From Anas platyrhynchos (Eukaryota > Chordata > Aves > Anseriformes > Anatidae): a stretch of 64,000 bases of DNA. The position numbers and the translations under genes are program-made. How positions within the stretch are numbered: the first letter of the stretch is position 1; each line of letters opens with the position of its first letter. Location: NCBI RefSeq assembly GCF_047663525.1, contig NC_092617.1, positions 4,344,501-4,408,500 on the forward strand. Reading direction: 5' to 3'. Shown here piece by piece: positions 9,976 through 21,393 of this stretch. Under the pieces are notes generated by a model that worked only from the letters and a program-made list of their open reading frames with translations, did no database searches and was not told where the DNA came from.

Positions 9976-10560
9976 GATGAGCCCACGAACCTCAGGCACT
10001 CAGAGACAATTGAAGACATCTCTCCAGAAGGCCAAGTCAGAGGCAAGTTTCCTGCAGTGTCCCCCTGAGGGCCAGCACTGACACAGCCTCCCTTGGAGCT
10101 CGTTAGAGCAGAACCCTGGAGGCAGTGAGGACAAGGAGACAAAGGCAGTGTGAAGGTGACACTGATGTGGAGGAAAAGTGGATGTGTGTCACCAAGCACA
10201 AGGGCCAGGGCTTGCCCCATCCCCTGGGAAGGGAAATCCTTTCCCTTCACACCTTGCTCAGTTATCTTTGTGGGGCAGTAGGAGATGGGGATGTGCATGG
10301 CCAAGTGCAGGAGAATGGTACGAGCCCTGCCTGCTTCGTGGGTGTGGGAGAGGATGCGATGAGGCCCTGGTGCTTTAACAATCAGCTTTCTCCTATGACT
10401 TCGTGGCAGAGACTACAGCCATAGACATGGACACAAAGACCTCAAAGGACTGCTCTCTGTGAAGCTAGCCAGTTTCTTAGTGAGCAGGCACCACTGCTGT
10501 ATGGCACCCCTTGTGGTGCCCAGGCCCTCCTCCTCCTGGCCACTGCTCATGGACCCTGTG
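9976..10560 (+). repeat. Block W copy upstream of OR2
   Basis: Close direct match to 63245-64000 (upstream of OR8) and inverted match to 12990-13605. Partial inverted matches at 27290-27800 and 52905-53085. No conserved frame. Confidence 0.75.
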
Positions 10561-10656
10561 GGAGCTGGCAGAATCACTTCCCAAGCTGCTTTTCATCATT
10601 TATCAGCAGTCTTGGCTATCGGGGAGGTACCAGTCAACTGGTGACTGACAAATATG

Positions 10657-10699
<43 letters not shown>

Positions 10700-10725
10700 A
10701 TAATAATAATAATAATAATAATAAT
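10657..10725. repeat. (CTA)n-(TAA)n compound microsatellite
   Basis: About 14 CTA units pass directly into about 9 TAA units. The position corresponds to the TA-rich stretch near the 3' end of the LTR seen at 6112-6663, so it probably expanded within LTR sequence. Confidence 0.95.
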
Positions 10726-10856
10726 TCCTTTTGTGTCCTATGAATCTGCCTTTATCTCAACCCATGAACGTTTTTTTTTTTTTTTCCTCCCAGTTCTCTC
10801 TTCCATCACATTGGGTGAATAGCTTTGTAGTGCTGAGCATGCCTCCCGGGTCAAAC
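10726..10856 (+). mobile_element. 3' end of an ERV LTR (plus orientation)
   Basis: Resembles the reverse complement of the start of 6112-6663, ending GGGTCAAACCACAGCA. A primer-binding-site-like sequence follows directly, so this is the 3' edge of a 5' LTR. Upstream LTR sequence is missing or unrecognisable. Confidence 0.7.
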
Positions 10857-11240
10857 CACAGCAAGGCTTTTTGGTGCCTAGCATGGAGCACAAAGGTTGA
10901 GATGACAGATCTGACCACAGCGTTTTAAAAGTAAATTGTTATAAGCATCAGATCAGTTTAACAGTTGCAGATCACAGCATTGATATTTTTGATCTGGGGT
11001 CTGTTGTGCTTGTTTTCAGAATTGTGTTGTACAGCACATTACTAATTGTCATCCATGATGTGCTCTTTATCAGTTCTTGGGGCTGGTTTAAGGTTACTGT
11101 TTTGCTGTATTGGATAACGCTGACTTAAGTCAAGATAAAATAATTGCTGCCTCCATACCTCAGGAACCATCTCTTCATCTCTTAGAAATTATTAAGAATG
11201 ACACTCTTTTAAACTCTTTCCCTTTTCTCCTTGGGTAGTA
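10857..11240 (+). mobile_element. ERV primer-binding site and leader remnant
   Basis: TGGTGCCTAGCATGGAGC at 10872-10889 is a decayed form of the tRNA-Lys-type primer-binding site (TGGCGCCCAACGTGGGGC; five mismatches). The next 350 bp match the leader at 36281-36650. No retroviral coding sequence follows; it stops at the duplicated block starting near 11240. Confidence 0.7.
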
Positions 11241-12110
11241 AACCTATGCAAGGTGGGTGGTGATGGTGATGGTGATGGCAGGGACAGGCAGTGGGCACAG
11301 CAGTGGCACAGCTGGCCTCCACTGCAGCACTTCCCTCCTAAGGGGGGATCTCCTCCGAGGTGGACTGACCAGAGCTCAAGTGCTCAATCTGGTGTGAGCA
11401 GGCAGAGGAGAGCTCTGCAGCCCCAGGGCACACAGCAGCCCCAGCAAAAGATCCTAGTGAGTGATTCCTTGCAGCCCTGGGGCAATGGCAGTGACCCCAT
11501 GAGCTGGGTCTGCCTCCCAGCCTGCCCAGCACGGCCGTGCAGAGTAGTCCCCATGACCCGGGCACCACAGCCCCCTCCCTCTGCAGAGCAGCATCACCAG
11601 CTGGGGTTGGGGCTGGGGCTGGGGCTTGGAGGGCTCTTCCCCTGAGTGTCATCTAGGCCAGCTTCAGGCTTCTGGATGTGAGCGTGATCTTCACTGTGCA
11701 CAAGGATCTGACAGACTGCCAACAGGCACGGGGCCTGCAAGGTTCCTCCTGCCCTGGCACCACCCAGGACTGGCACGGAACTGGCTCCTGAGTGTCAGAG
11801 AGGCTGCGAGCCCAGCAGGTGTGCCATGAGCTTGGAGGATCACCACCAGATCATTTCTACCTGGGCAGGTCCGTGCCCAAAAATGGGGTGTTTTGTAGGT
11901 GTGGTATTACAAGCTCAGTGGTGCCTCAGAAACACTAAGTCCAGCAGGAAGCGACTGGCTGTTAAATGGCCTGTGAGTTGAGCTCTTTCTGAAGTAGCTG
12001 ACAGGTCACCCTTGGCTCCTGGCTGGGATCTGTGCCTTTAGGCTCACATCTGCCGGTGTCCATGACAGGGCAGCAGAAGGCACTTGCTGTGCATGTACTC
12101 TGAGATCATG
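11241..12110 (+). repeat. Direct duplicate of 1690-2870 without the CR1
   Basis: Starts with a short GGTGAT repeat (11256-11278), then follows 1690 onward. At about 11893 it runs straight through the site where the CR1 sits in the other copy. No gene. Confidence 0.8.
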
Positions 12111-12795
12111 AAAGCCATCAGAAAGCTGCCCCTACGAAGATGATTGATATGGGGAGAAGCCTGGACAGGAGAGATGTGAGATTTGGGGGAAGAAAGAGGA
12201 GCTTGACCAGCAGAAATTAATGATTTCTGTGAGGTTAGAATGTTCAGGCGATGTTGATTCTGCTCTAAGTGAGACTAAAAATAGTCATGTAAAGCTCTTC
12301 CCCTATGTTAACCAGTGACATTAAGATGTAAAACTAAATGCTACTCCACACCTTGACAGGAATGCACTACTCTTATGCCTGACCTCAAAGTATCCCTTCA
12401 AGCCAAAACTCAGCCCATAGCCCCTTTCCCTTACCTTTACTCTTTGGCTCTGATCTGATCAGCTTGTGGGCCATGAGGAGGAGATGGGTGGGAATGCTCT
12501 GAGGAGCTCAGCTCTGCCTCAGCATATCCTGCCCCAGCAGGAGGAATGTGACTGTGGCAGGGACTGTGAGGTCACTTCTGTCTCTGCACTTGATAGGACA
12601 GCAGCAGGAACGTGTCACAGAAAGGGACTGTGAGGTCACTTGTGTCTGTAGCTGACAGGTCAGCCTTGACATAGACCTGGGATCTGCACTTTTGGGCTGA
12701 CATCTGGCAGTGGCCCTGCTAGGCCAGCAGAAGGCACCTGCTTGGCATGCTGACTGTGGGATCCCCTCTGCCTCCAGAGCCAGGAGGACCCAGAC
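12111..12795 (+). repeat. Block X (reverse) and block M copy
   Basis: 12111-12460 corresponds to 3246-3640. 12460-12795 is block M with both AGGTCAC motifs. The adjacent 12796-12989 has no clear match. Confidence 0.7.
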
Positions 12796-12989
12796 AGAAA
12801 GAAGGCCCCAACATGCTGCTGTCTTCTCAGAGATAGCACAATCACACGAACATTGAACTGTCTGCCTGCAGACATGAAGAGCTGACAGAATGGAGCTTCA
12901 GTGTTGGCGAACCTCAAGAAGCTGCAGGATTTTGCCTACAGAAACCTCTTGACATTTAAAAGGAGAAGAACCCAGTCCTGCACCAGAGG

Positions 12990-13605
12990 AAGAGCAACCC
13001 CACACATCAGGGCAGACTGGGACCCTACTGAGTGAGCAGTGCCCAGGAGAAGGAGGGCCTGGGCACCACGAGGGATGCCATAGGAGCAGTGGTGCCTGCT
13101 CACCAGGAACCAGGCCAGCTTCCTAGAGAGCTGCCTTATGAGATATTTGTGTCTATGGCTATGGCTGTTGTCTTTGCCACTAAAGCCCTTGAGGAGAAAG
13201 CTAATCACTAAAGGAACAGAGCCTAATTAACTCCTCGCCCACCCATGAAGCAGGCAGGGGTCATACCATTGTCCTGCACTTTGCAATGCACATCCCCAAC
13301 TTCCAGTGTCCCAGGAAGAGCCCTAAGCAAGGTGTGAAGGGAAAGATCTCCCTTCCTTGAATAGGGAGTCAAGGCCTGGCCCTTGTGCTTGGTGAAACAC
13401 ATCCACTTTTCCTACACATCAGTGTCACCTTCACACTGCCTCTGTCTCCGTGTCCTCACTGCCTCCAGGGTTCTGCTCTAACGAGCACCAAGGGAGGCTG
13501 TGTCAGTGCTGACCCTCAGGGGGACAGTGCAGGAAACTTGCCTCTGACTTGGCCTTCTGGAGAGATGTCTTCAATTGTCTCTGAGTGCCTGAGGTTCGTG
13601 GGCTC
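12990..13605 (-). repeat. Block W copy; 5' flank of a missing receptor
   Basis: Inverted copy of 9976-10560. By analogy with OR2 and OR8 it should lie upstream of a plus-strand receptor. It ends abruptly at an ERV-like segment at 13611. Confidence 0.7.
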
Positions 13606-13610
13606 ATGAG

Positions 13611-15395
13611 TGTTAGAAATGAAGTCTCAAATCAATCTGAATTTTGTAATATTTATAAAACAAATATTTCTAAAATGTATAAAAGGCAAGTAAACAACGC
13701 TGGGTGTGAGGGGAGTCTACGTTACACCAACACGCACACACGAACATCAAACATTCTAACCATATAGAACATGGCTTTTACATACTAAACCCAAGTATGC
13801 CTATACATACGTACAATCAGGAAAGGTAACAAACAATCCTTTAATTTCTATAACTTACAAAAAATCGAGTACACTTATACATATGCACATTCAGAAAAGG
13901 TAACAAGTAATCCTTGAAGTTCCATGACTTTACAGTTTCCATTTTCCATTCCTTTTGAACAATATGTCTCGCTTCATGTTGTCAAGCAACTTGGTCTTTG
14001 GGCCTTATGTATCCCGTTCTTCCCAGATCAAAGAAAAGCATATCCATCTCCTTTTCAAGGCCAATAGGCGTGGGTCAAAAGACACGTTCAGGTCAACAGG
14101 GGGCGGAACAGCAAAAGCCTTCGATGGCTGTACCACACGTTTCTGACTGTGGTCCCACAGGGCTCTTCAAGGCCTCAGAGATCGCTCGCCAGGTGCCGAG
14201 CAATCCCACCGCAACCTTGCAATTTTTAGTTGCAGAGTCCCACACCTTGACCTCAGCTTGGTCCCATGTTTCAGGCTCATAAAATGTCCGATTGTTAATA
14301 AGGAGAATGAGCTGTAAGGTTACCAGGACAGTCTTTGTTCCTAAGGACGTATGATTCCCCCTAATACGCAACTGCTGACCAGCAAGAGGCAGTTGTGTGC
14401 ACGGCTCTGCTTCTCTCAGCTCGAGCTTCTCTCCAGCTCTGGTGCGCCCATTTCCAGCGACTTTCTGTACGAGCTTCTCTGAGTGGTTTGCTGACTTTGG
14501 CCGAACCTATCTTCATGAGGCAATCAATGTGCCTGTTCCCGTCCTGGTCTCCATTCTGCCAGCCTGTTCCTCTTCACTTCTTTTTCCTGCTTCTTTATTG
14601 ATGTAACTTCATTGTGTTGCCTTTTTTTCTTTTTTTCTTTTTCTTCCTCTTTCTTGAGGGCAGGCTCCCCTCTTATAGCCTTCACCCCACAGCAGTTCTT
14701 TTCAAAACAACTTTTCATTGGTCAAACAACTTTGAATGTAACAACAAGAGCAAACACCCAGAAACATCCATGCCTTAACGGCTGGAGAACAAGAGAACCA
14801 TCTGGAGAACAAGAAACCAGGGGCTGCATGGAGTCTCCTGAATCACCCTTCTTTGTTCCCTCTAAACCCTTTATATTCCTTATGGCCTCGTCGTAAAGAG
14901 TCTAATGTTATCTCAACCATGGGGCTTTCCAACCCCCATGGCCACATTCCCAAATCTCCCCCTTCTTTATTAATATCAACCATTTTCTCGACAAGAATTA
15001 CCACTCCATATGTAACACCTTCAAGATCTCTATTGACAAGACTTGCTAAAACATTCCTTTGCAAGATACAAGAACTATATACATTAACCACTCCATTTTT
15101 CTTAGACTTGTGGTTATACAAGGGTATGCAAAACAGAAGGTCACATTCCTCATACCATGTGGCCCAAACATTGTTCCATTTGACACGAATCAGATGAACA
15201 CATTTCACACTTCTTTGTTCCCACTGAACTCTTTTACATTCCTGATGGCCTCGTCCTTAAGAGTCTGATGGTATCATCAACCATGGGGCTTGCCGACTCC
15301 CATGGCCACACTCTCATATCTACCCCTTCTTTATATCAACCATCTTCTTGACACGAATTATTACTACATATATCACACACCCAACTGGGACTATC
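13611..15395 (-). mobile_element. ERV-like composite, degraded
   Basis: Read on the minus strand: two copies of a stretch containing a purine-rich tract (15332-15318 and 14968-14955, polypurine-tract-like), then a TATA-like CTATAAGA (14678-14671), AATAAA (14599-14594), and a short open frame (14371-14093) that I do not recognise but which is where gag would start. 13611-14090 is AT-rich and could be part of a further LTR. The direct repeat is about 14846-15022 against 15209-15380. No complete retroviral gene is present. Assignment rests on layout, not on a protein match, so it is moderate. Confidence 0.5.
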
Positions 15396-15399
15396 CCAG

Positions 15400-15960
15400 A
15401 GCCTATGTGCATCCTCTGTGTAGACTGCTTCAGGAGAGGGCACTTCAAATTTCCAAGAGGGCACCACTGGTGGGGCCCTCTTTGCATAGCAGCCTTGGAG
15501 ACAAAGGACATGAAACAGCTGTCTACTCTGCTTGGCCTTCCACAGAACCCTTCTGTTGAGGGTTTGCTGAGGGTTGAAGAACAGCAGGTGCCAATGGCTA
15601 CCATGGTGGAGGACCTGAGGCAGCGTTGTGCGAACTGAGACTCCCTGATTGGCATCCATGAGCTGGGTCATCGACTGCAGAGCCAAGGGGTAGGTGTAGA
15701 GCTTGGGAGCGTGGTTTAGTGATGGACTTGTCAGCACTAAGGTAAAGTTGCCTGACCTGGGTGACACGTCCCAGAGTAGTGTCAGGCACAATGCAATTCT
15801 TTTTGCCTTGTGCATCTATAGCACAGGAAGTAGGACTTTGCCCTACTCTATTAACTGGGCAGCTCTTTTCACATCAATTGAGTTTTCCGTGGCTGGAAGG
15901 GAACAATTTCCCAAAAGAGGCCAAGCTCATGGGTACAGCTACAGCCAATGAACATATATT
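15400..15960 (-). repeat. Block P copy (reverse)
   Basis: Inverted copy of 4760-5480 and direct copy of 31250-31850. It begins directly after the ERV-like segment; block Q and the 3-prime block that should precede it are missing. Confidence 0.75.
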
Positions 15961-16070
15961 TCCTTTAATTTTCTTCCTCAGTTTTCCATGGAAGACTCAA
16001 GAGAGACTATGGATGCCCAGTTGTCTACTAAGATTCATTTAGAATTTCTCAGATCCCAATGGTCATTTCA

Positions 16071-16162
16071 AATTTTATTTTATTTTATTTGAGTTTAGTT
16101 TAGTTTACTTCAGTTTAGTTTAGTTTAGTTTAGTTTAGTTTTATTTATTTATTTAATTTTTG
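16071..16162. repeat. (TTTAG)n / (TTTTA)n pentanucleotide tract
   Basis: Pure TTTAG units in the centre, flanked by TTTTA and ATTT units. Same location between blocks P and N as the tracts at 4675 and 31901. Confidence 0.92.
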
Positions 16163-16189
16163 TAAGGAACCCCTGACATGTCTTAGAAA

Positions 16190-17299
16190 GGGTTTCATGT
16201 GCTGGGCTGGGCTGCAGTTACAGGGACAAAGACCACTGCTGGCAGTGGAGGTGTCAGACCAGCACACTCTGCTCTTCCTCCCAATGAAGGTCTCCAAAGA
16301 AGTCACCCTGTATCAATAGCAATAGGAGAATGAGGTTCAAAACTGAAATGCAGCAAAATTCAGCCTTTGAAACAAGAAAATATTTTTAGTGGTTGCTCTT
16401 TAAAATCTTCTTCCTTAACTACATCTTGCAAGCTCTGCAATTAGCTGCACAAGGCGTAAAGGCTTGAAGAAAACTATCAAAGGGATGTTAGGAGTTTCTG
16501 CATTTTAATGAGTTCCATGGTGGATTTTGGTGTTCAGTCTATGAAGCTCAGGTACTGAGAGGTGAATGATGCAACTGCTAGAGAAAGTAAAGTCAGAAGA
16601 AAAAGTTGAAGTGAGTTGGAGTATTAATGGGCCCCACTGAGGGCTGTTACTAACAAAGCCTCCCCAGGGACTTGTTAGGGCAGATAATTGGAGGCCGTGG
16701 TTACAGACAGGCAAAGCGCTGTGCTGAGAAAAGTCTTGTTTTGTTTTGGTGATGCAGAAGGGCCAAGGGTTGGCCCAAGACACTAGGAGGGGAGATCCTG
16801 CACCCCTATGTCTGGCTCAAGGCTCTTGCTGGGGTCTGTGGGCTGTGGTGGGCAGTATGATGCCATGGGAAGAACACTGGTATGACACCTCTGAGGTGCT
16901 GCACAGGGTTGAAAGGAATCAATGAGGCCCCATTGCAACGAGTATAACATCTCTCCTCATAAGCTCTAGCCAAGGCGACAAAACCTTCAGGGCTGTTGGG
17001 ACCTTCCATTCTTGCCAGCACCCTCTGCCTTCTCCTCTGTAGCTTTTCCTACACTGTCCCACAATTTGTCCTATTTCCTTGAAGTCTTCATACACTCATC
17101 ACTGTTCACCACTTTGCTCTCATCCCTTGCTTTCTCCCGTGTCTCGTCAACCCTCACCAGCTGTTCCTTGAAAGACAAAGCCATGGTCTGATCAGAGGGT
17201 GACCTGTGGCACTACAGCAAGACCTTTTGAGAGACATTTCTTCCTCATCAAGGCCAGTGCCAACCTCCAGGGCACACTTTGTGGCAACTTTTTCTCTCC
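16190..17299 (-). repeat. Block N copy (reverse)
   Basis: Inverted copy of 57120-58160 and direct copy of 32030-33060. No gene. Confidence 0.75.
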
Positions 17300-17895
17300 T
17301 GCTCTTTCCTACTACCAAAGAAAGCTCCATCAGGGTGGAAACCCCTCCTGAAGTAGGCATCCCAACCCAGCAGGCTCCTTGTGGCCTCTCAGCCAACCAG
17401 ACACAAGTCACCTCAGCAGCAGCTTCCAGGCCAGGGGCCTGCTGCTGGCCTTGCAGCTTCTTGTGGAGACACGGCCAAGCCTTGTGCCTGCTGCTGCCCA
17501 GTCATGGACTCAAGCAGAAGGGACAGGACAACCCATGTTGGGGCCTTCTTTCTGCCTGGGTCCTCCTGGCTCTGGAGGCAGAGGGGATCCCCCAGTCAGC
17601 ATGCCAAGCAGGTGCCTTCTGCTGGCCTAGCAGGGCCACTGCCAGATGTCAGCCCAAAAGTGCAGATCCCAGGGAGAAGGCAAGGCTGACCTGCCACCTC
17701 CAGACAGAAGTGACCTCCCAGTCCCTTTCTGTGACATGTTCCTGCTGCTGCCCTATCAAGGGCAGAGACAGAAGTGACCTCACAGTCCCTGCCACAGTCA
17801 CATTCCTGCTGCTGGGGCAGGAGATGATGAGGCAGAGCTGAGCTCCTCAGAGCATTCCCACCCATCTCCTCCTTGTGGCCCACAAGCTGATCAGA
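17300..17895 (-). repeat. Block M copy (reverse, long form)
   Basis: Long form of M, matching 33060-33640 and inverted 52420-52915 and 56630-57120. The AGGTCAC motifs are seen as GTGACCTCCC and GTGACCTCACAGTCCC on the plus strand at about 17710 and 17773. Confidence 0.78.
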
Positions 17896-18565
17896 TCCAT
17901 GGCCCCTCACATTTATTTGGAGTTAGGGCTTTTGTTTAGGTCTCTTAAGCAGATTTATAGTGTTACATGGACCATTTTAATGCTAGTATTAAGGAAAGAG
18001 ATCAGAGTGATTAAGAGAAAAAGAGCTAGGGGAAGCGGCTATGGGCTGAGTTTTGTCTTCTAGGGATACTTTGAGGTCAGTCATTAGAGTAGTGGATTCC
18101 TGTCAGGGTGCTGAGTAGCATTTAGGTTTAGGAAATAAGATTACAGGTTGAAGATGGGGAATAGCCTCATATGACTATTTAAAGTCACAGCTACAGCAGC
18201 ATCAGCATAACCTGAACCCTCTTACCTCTACAAAATCCTTAATTTCTGCTGGCCAAGCCCCTATTCCCTCCTCTCAGTCTCAAATTTCTCCTGGCCAGGC
18301 TTCTCCTGATTTCCCCATGTCAGTTATCTTTTTAAGGGCATGCTTATGATGCCTTTCATGATCTTAGACTATCTGTCAGTGCTCTGTTGGCTACTCTATT
18401 CCTGAGAAAATCGTCACTTAAGACATGATGGAAAAGGACACAAAAGTCCTTCAGAGCACCCTGCACAATGTGCCCAGCAGCTCTGCAGTGCCACAAAATG
18501 TGGTTCCTGCCTACAAGTTTTCTTTCCAGAATGGCTCCTATGGCTCCAGGGTAACTTTTCCCAGG
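17896..18565 (+). repeat. Block X copy
   Basis: Matches 42896-43585 directly and 25706-26430 / 51690-52420 inverted. At the end (GTAACTTTTCCCAGGCACTC) it continues past the point where CR1 elements are inserted in the other copies, so it is the empty-site allele of that insertion. Confidence 0.7.
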
Positions 18566-19330
18566 CACTCACTTCCCCAGGCCACACCACTCTTGTCCGC
18601 AGGCCCCACGTGTCTCTCCAAGCCTCCCCTCTGCCCCTGCACTACTGGCACCTCACTGCAGCAGGTTGGTGCATCTCCAGGCTCAGGGGTGTTTGCTGAG
18701 GGCCTGCCCCGTGTGGGGAGGAAGAGAGCAAGGTCATCTCCTGGGGCATGGCTGAGCACAGCCCAGCCATCCTGCACCACGGGCAGGCTCCTGCTCCCAG
18801 GCTGAGGCACACATGCAAGGTGGACACTTCTCCATCCAAGCAGCTTCACACAGGGACCTTCAGCCCTGTCCCCCATTCAGGACTCATGACTTCCTTCTCG
18901 TCAACCCACAGACATAGATTGCTTTCCATTTGGGGACTCAGGCAGGACTTTAAGGATCTGCTAAAGCCCCGGATTTCCTTGTTTCTCACAGCCTTCTCAC
19001 AAGTCTTTCTCCTGGCCCTCCCCACTGCCCAGCACTGCCTCTCAGGTGGCACTCAGTGACCCTTCAGAAGGGCCTTTGGGCTTCCTCAGCTGTCCTGGTG
19101 TTTATTAGCACCTTCCTGACTCCTTCCAGAGCATCTCATCCATTGTGGGGACAAAGACAGTCTGGGACAGCATTTCTCTCTGTAGATCAGGCCGTGTGGT
19201 GCTGTTTTTGATATGTGACCAGAGCAGTGTTGGTCACCCGTGGTTCTGATCACTGTTCCTGAGAAGTGCTTGCACAACATCAAGGCCTTCTCTGCTTCTA
19301 AATCTGCCCCAGGAGTCAGTTGGCTGCAGG
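18566..19330. other. Apparently unique intergenic sequence
   Basis: No match to the other blocks and no gene family recognised. Short open frames on both strands. Confidence 0.45.
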
Positions 19331-20429
19331 TGGGCAAGAGGCTGGGAGGAGAACCTGCAGTGACAGCTGACCCAGCCTGAGCAGTGTGAGTTGCCCATGC
19401 GCTCTTCAGATTCACCTTGTTTGTTACCAGACACTACCTTGCACGGTCATTTTATGAGGTTCTAATCACTACCCACTGATCACCTTGTCCCTGGAGATCC
19501 CCTGACATCTCCTGGCAGCTCCAGATTCCTCTCCAGGTTGGCATTGGCTGTCAACCCTGCTGCAGGGGGTGTAGTCCCATGCAGATAAGTTTAAGATCAG
19601 CTGTCATGTCCTTAGGCAAGTTCTGCCATAACAGGAGCTCTGAGTGCTGCCCTTGGTTCCTCAGGGACCACCCTGAGACTTTCATCCTGCGTCCTTCACT
19701 CTATGACAAACCCCCAGAATAGAGAAGAACAGGGAGCAACCCCTTGGCTGTGTTCCTGATAGCACATTTCAAAGAGGTGTCCAGACTTCTGGGTTTGCTC
19801 TCAGCAGCCCTTCTTTTTACTGTGGTGCTAGCAGGGATGCAGCTGTGACCCAGGGCTGCACAGTGCCTGCTGCTGCCTGCAGCCACAGGGATGCCACTGC
19901 AGAGACAACAGGACTGTCACCAAGGTACAGGAGATATCAGGTCTAACCCAGAAAAAAAGAAGCACAATGTGGAAGCCAAAAGAGAGCAGCAGGGAAAAGG
20001 CCACGTCCTGCTGCTGGCCATGGCCATGGCTCCAGGGAAGCAGCAGCCCCGACCAGAAGGCAGCAGAGAGGCAGAGCCCAGCGGGCAGGGAGGGGCAGCC
20101 CCGAGGGCCACCAGGGCTGCTCCTGCATGTGGCAGCTGGGCTCTTGGTCCTGAGCCCCTCCTGCGTGCTGGGGCTGCTCCCACAGCTCCAGAGGAGATGG
20201 GAAGAGATGGCAGCTCAGAGCCATGAATTCCTGATGGCTTTCTTATTAGGTTTATCTACGCAGGAAGCCATCTTCTACAGAAAAATAATTGACTTGTAGG
20301 GGGCTAGGAATAATATTTAATCAAATGTGTAATAATGAGAGAAAATAATAATACAGACATTTAATAATAGAAGACATCATATTATTTTCTTTCTGAGAAG
20401 AGCTGGGATTTCCAATATTAGGAATAGTA
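19331..20429 (-). repeat. OR3 3' flank, inverted copy of OR7 3' flank
   Basis: Reverse complement of 55291-56385. The match stops sharply at 19331/56385. Includes the 3-prime block at 19970-20230. No canonical poly(A) signal near the stop codon; CTTATT at about 20245 reads AATAAG on the gene strand. Confidence 0.85.
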
Positions 20430-21371
20430 TTATAGGTGAATTTGCTGACGATGTGTGTCCTCAAGTAGAGTCCTGATGGAATCCCTCAGTTCCCGGTTCC
20501 TCAAGCTGTAGATGAGGGGGTTCAGTGCTGGAGGTACCACTGAGTACAGAAGAGTGACCACCAGGTCCAGGGATGGGGAGGAGATGGAGGGGGACTTCAG
20601 GTAGGCAAAGATGGCAGTGCTGATCATCAGGGAGGTGACAACCAGGTGAGGGAGGCACGTGGAAAAGGCTTTTTGTGGGCCCTGTTCAGAGGGCATCCTC
20701 AGCACTGCCCTAAAGATCTGCACATAGGACACCACAATGAGAACAAAACAACCAAATGCTAAAAATATGCTAAACAGAATTGCCCAAACTTCTCTGAGAT
20801 AGGAATTTGAGCAGGAAAGCTTGAGGATCTGGGGGATTTCACAGAAGAACTGGTCCACAGCATTGCTGTGGCAGAGGGGCAGGGAAAATGTAGTGGCCGT
20901 GTGCAGGACAGCATTGAGAAAGCCACTGCCCCAGGCAGCTGCTGCCATCTGGGCACAAGCTCTGCTGCCCAGGAGGCTCCCGTAGTGCAGGGGCTTCCAG
21001 ATGGCCACATAGCGGTCGTACGACATGACTGTGAGAACGTAATATTCTGCTCCAAACAATAAGACAAAAAAGAAGACCTGTGCAGCACATCCTTGATAAG
21101 GGATGGCCCTGGTGTCCCAGAGGGCATTGGCCATGGCTTTGGGCAGAGTGGTGGAGATGCAGCCCAGGTCGAGGAGGGCGAGGTTGAGGAGGAAGAAGTA
21201 CATGGGGGTGTGGAGGCGGTGGTGGCAGGCTACGGCGCTGAGGATGAGGCCGTTGCCCAGGAGGGCAGCCAGGTAGATGCCCAGGAAGAGCGCGAAGTGT
21301 AGGAGCTGCAGCTCGCATGTGTCTGCAAATGCCAGCAGGAGGAACTCACTCACAGAGCTGTTGTTGGACAT
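20430..21371 (-). CDS. Olfactory receptor OR3, OR14-like, intact
   Basis: A 313-residue odorant receptor starting MSNNSSVSEF, with two overlapping N-glycosylation sites (N3, N4). GN at 39-40, PMYFFL 56-61, C95, MSYDRYVAI 116-124, loop-2 cysteines 167/177/187, KAFSTC 234-239 and NPLIYSLRN 284-292 are present. The position normally held by cysteine after VAI is tryptophan (VAIWKPLHY), a rare change. The C-terminal tail (RTLLEDTH then QQIHL) is longer than in OR1 and is shared only with OR7. TM3 (VFFFVLLFGAEYYV) is distinct. The downstream flank is an inverted duplicate of that of OR7. Intact frame and motifs argue for function; the tryptophan leaves some doubt. Confidence 0.94.
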   Translation of the reverse strand: MSNNSSVSEFLLLAFADTCELQLLHFALFLGIYLAALLGNGLILSAVACHHRLHTPMYFFLLNLALLDLGCISTTLPKAMANALWDTRAIPYQGCAAQVFFFVLLFGAEYYVLTVMSYDRYVAIWKPLHYGSLLGSRACAQMAAAAWGSGFLNAVLHTATTFSLPLCHSNAVDQFFCEIPQILKLSCSNSYLREVWAILFSIFLAFGCFVLIVVSYVQIFRAVLRMPSEQGPQKAFSTCLPHLVVTSLMISTAIFAYLKSPSISSPSLDLVVTLLYSVVPPALNPLIYSLRNRELRDSIRTLLEDTHRQQIHL

Positions 21372-21393
21372 CCGTTATTTCTGTGAAGTGGTC

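Noticed and set aside
14093..14371. 92-codon minus-strand frame as a named retroviral gag protein
   Set aside because: Its location fits, but I could not recognise a family motif with confidence, so it is reported only as part of the ERV-like composite.
16071..16162. Regular pentanucleotide array considered as CRISPR-like or satellite
   Set aside because: No spacers; simple microsatellite in a vertebrate context.
17206..17841. 211-codon frame in block M (also 56488-57135 on the other strand)
   Set aside because: The paralogous block copies are frameshifted or interrupted relative to each other and there is no recognisable protein family.
18425..19059. Frames in the apparently unique 18.5-19.3 kb stretch, considered as exons of a non-OR gene
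   Set aside because: No splice-site-bounded frame with a known domain could be supported; coding potential looks ordinary for the GC content.
19891..20299. Frames in the 3-prime block (also 55554-55892, 60841-61298)
   Set aside because: Different frames are open in different copies; more likely 3' UTR or flanking sequence.
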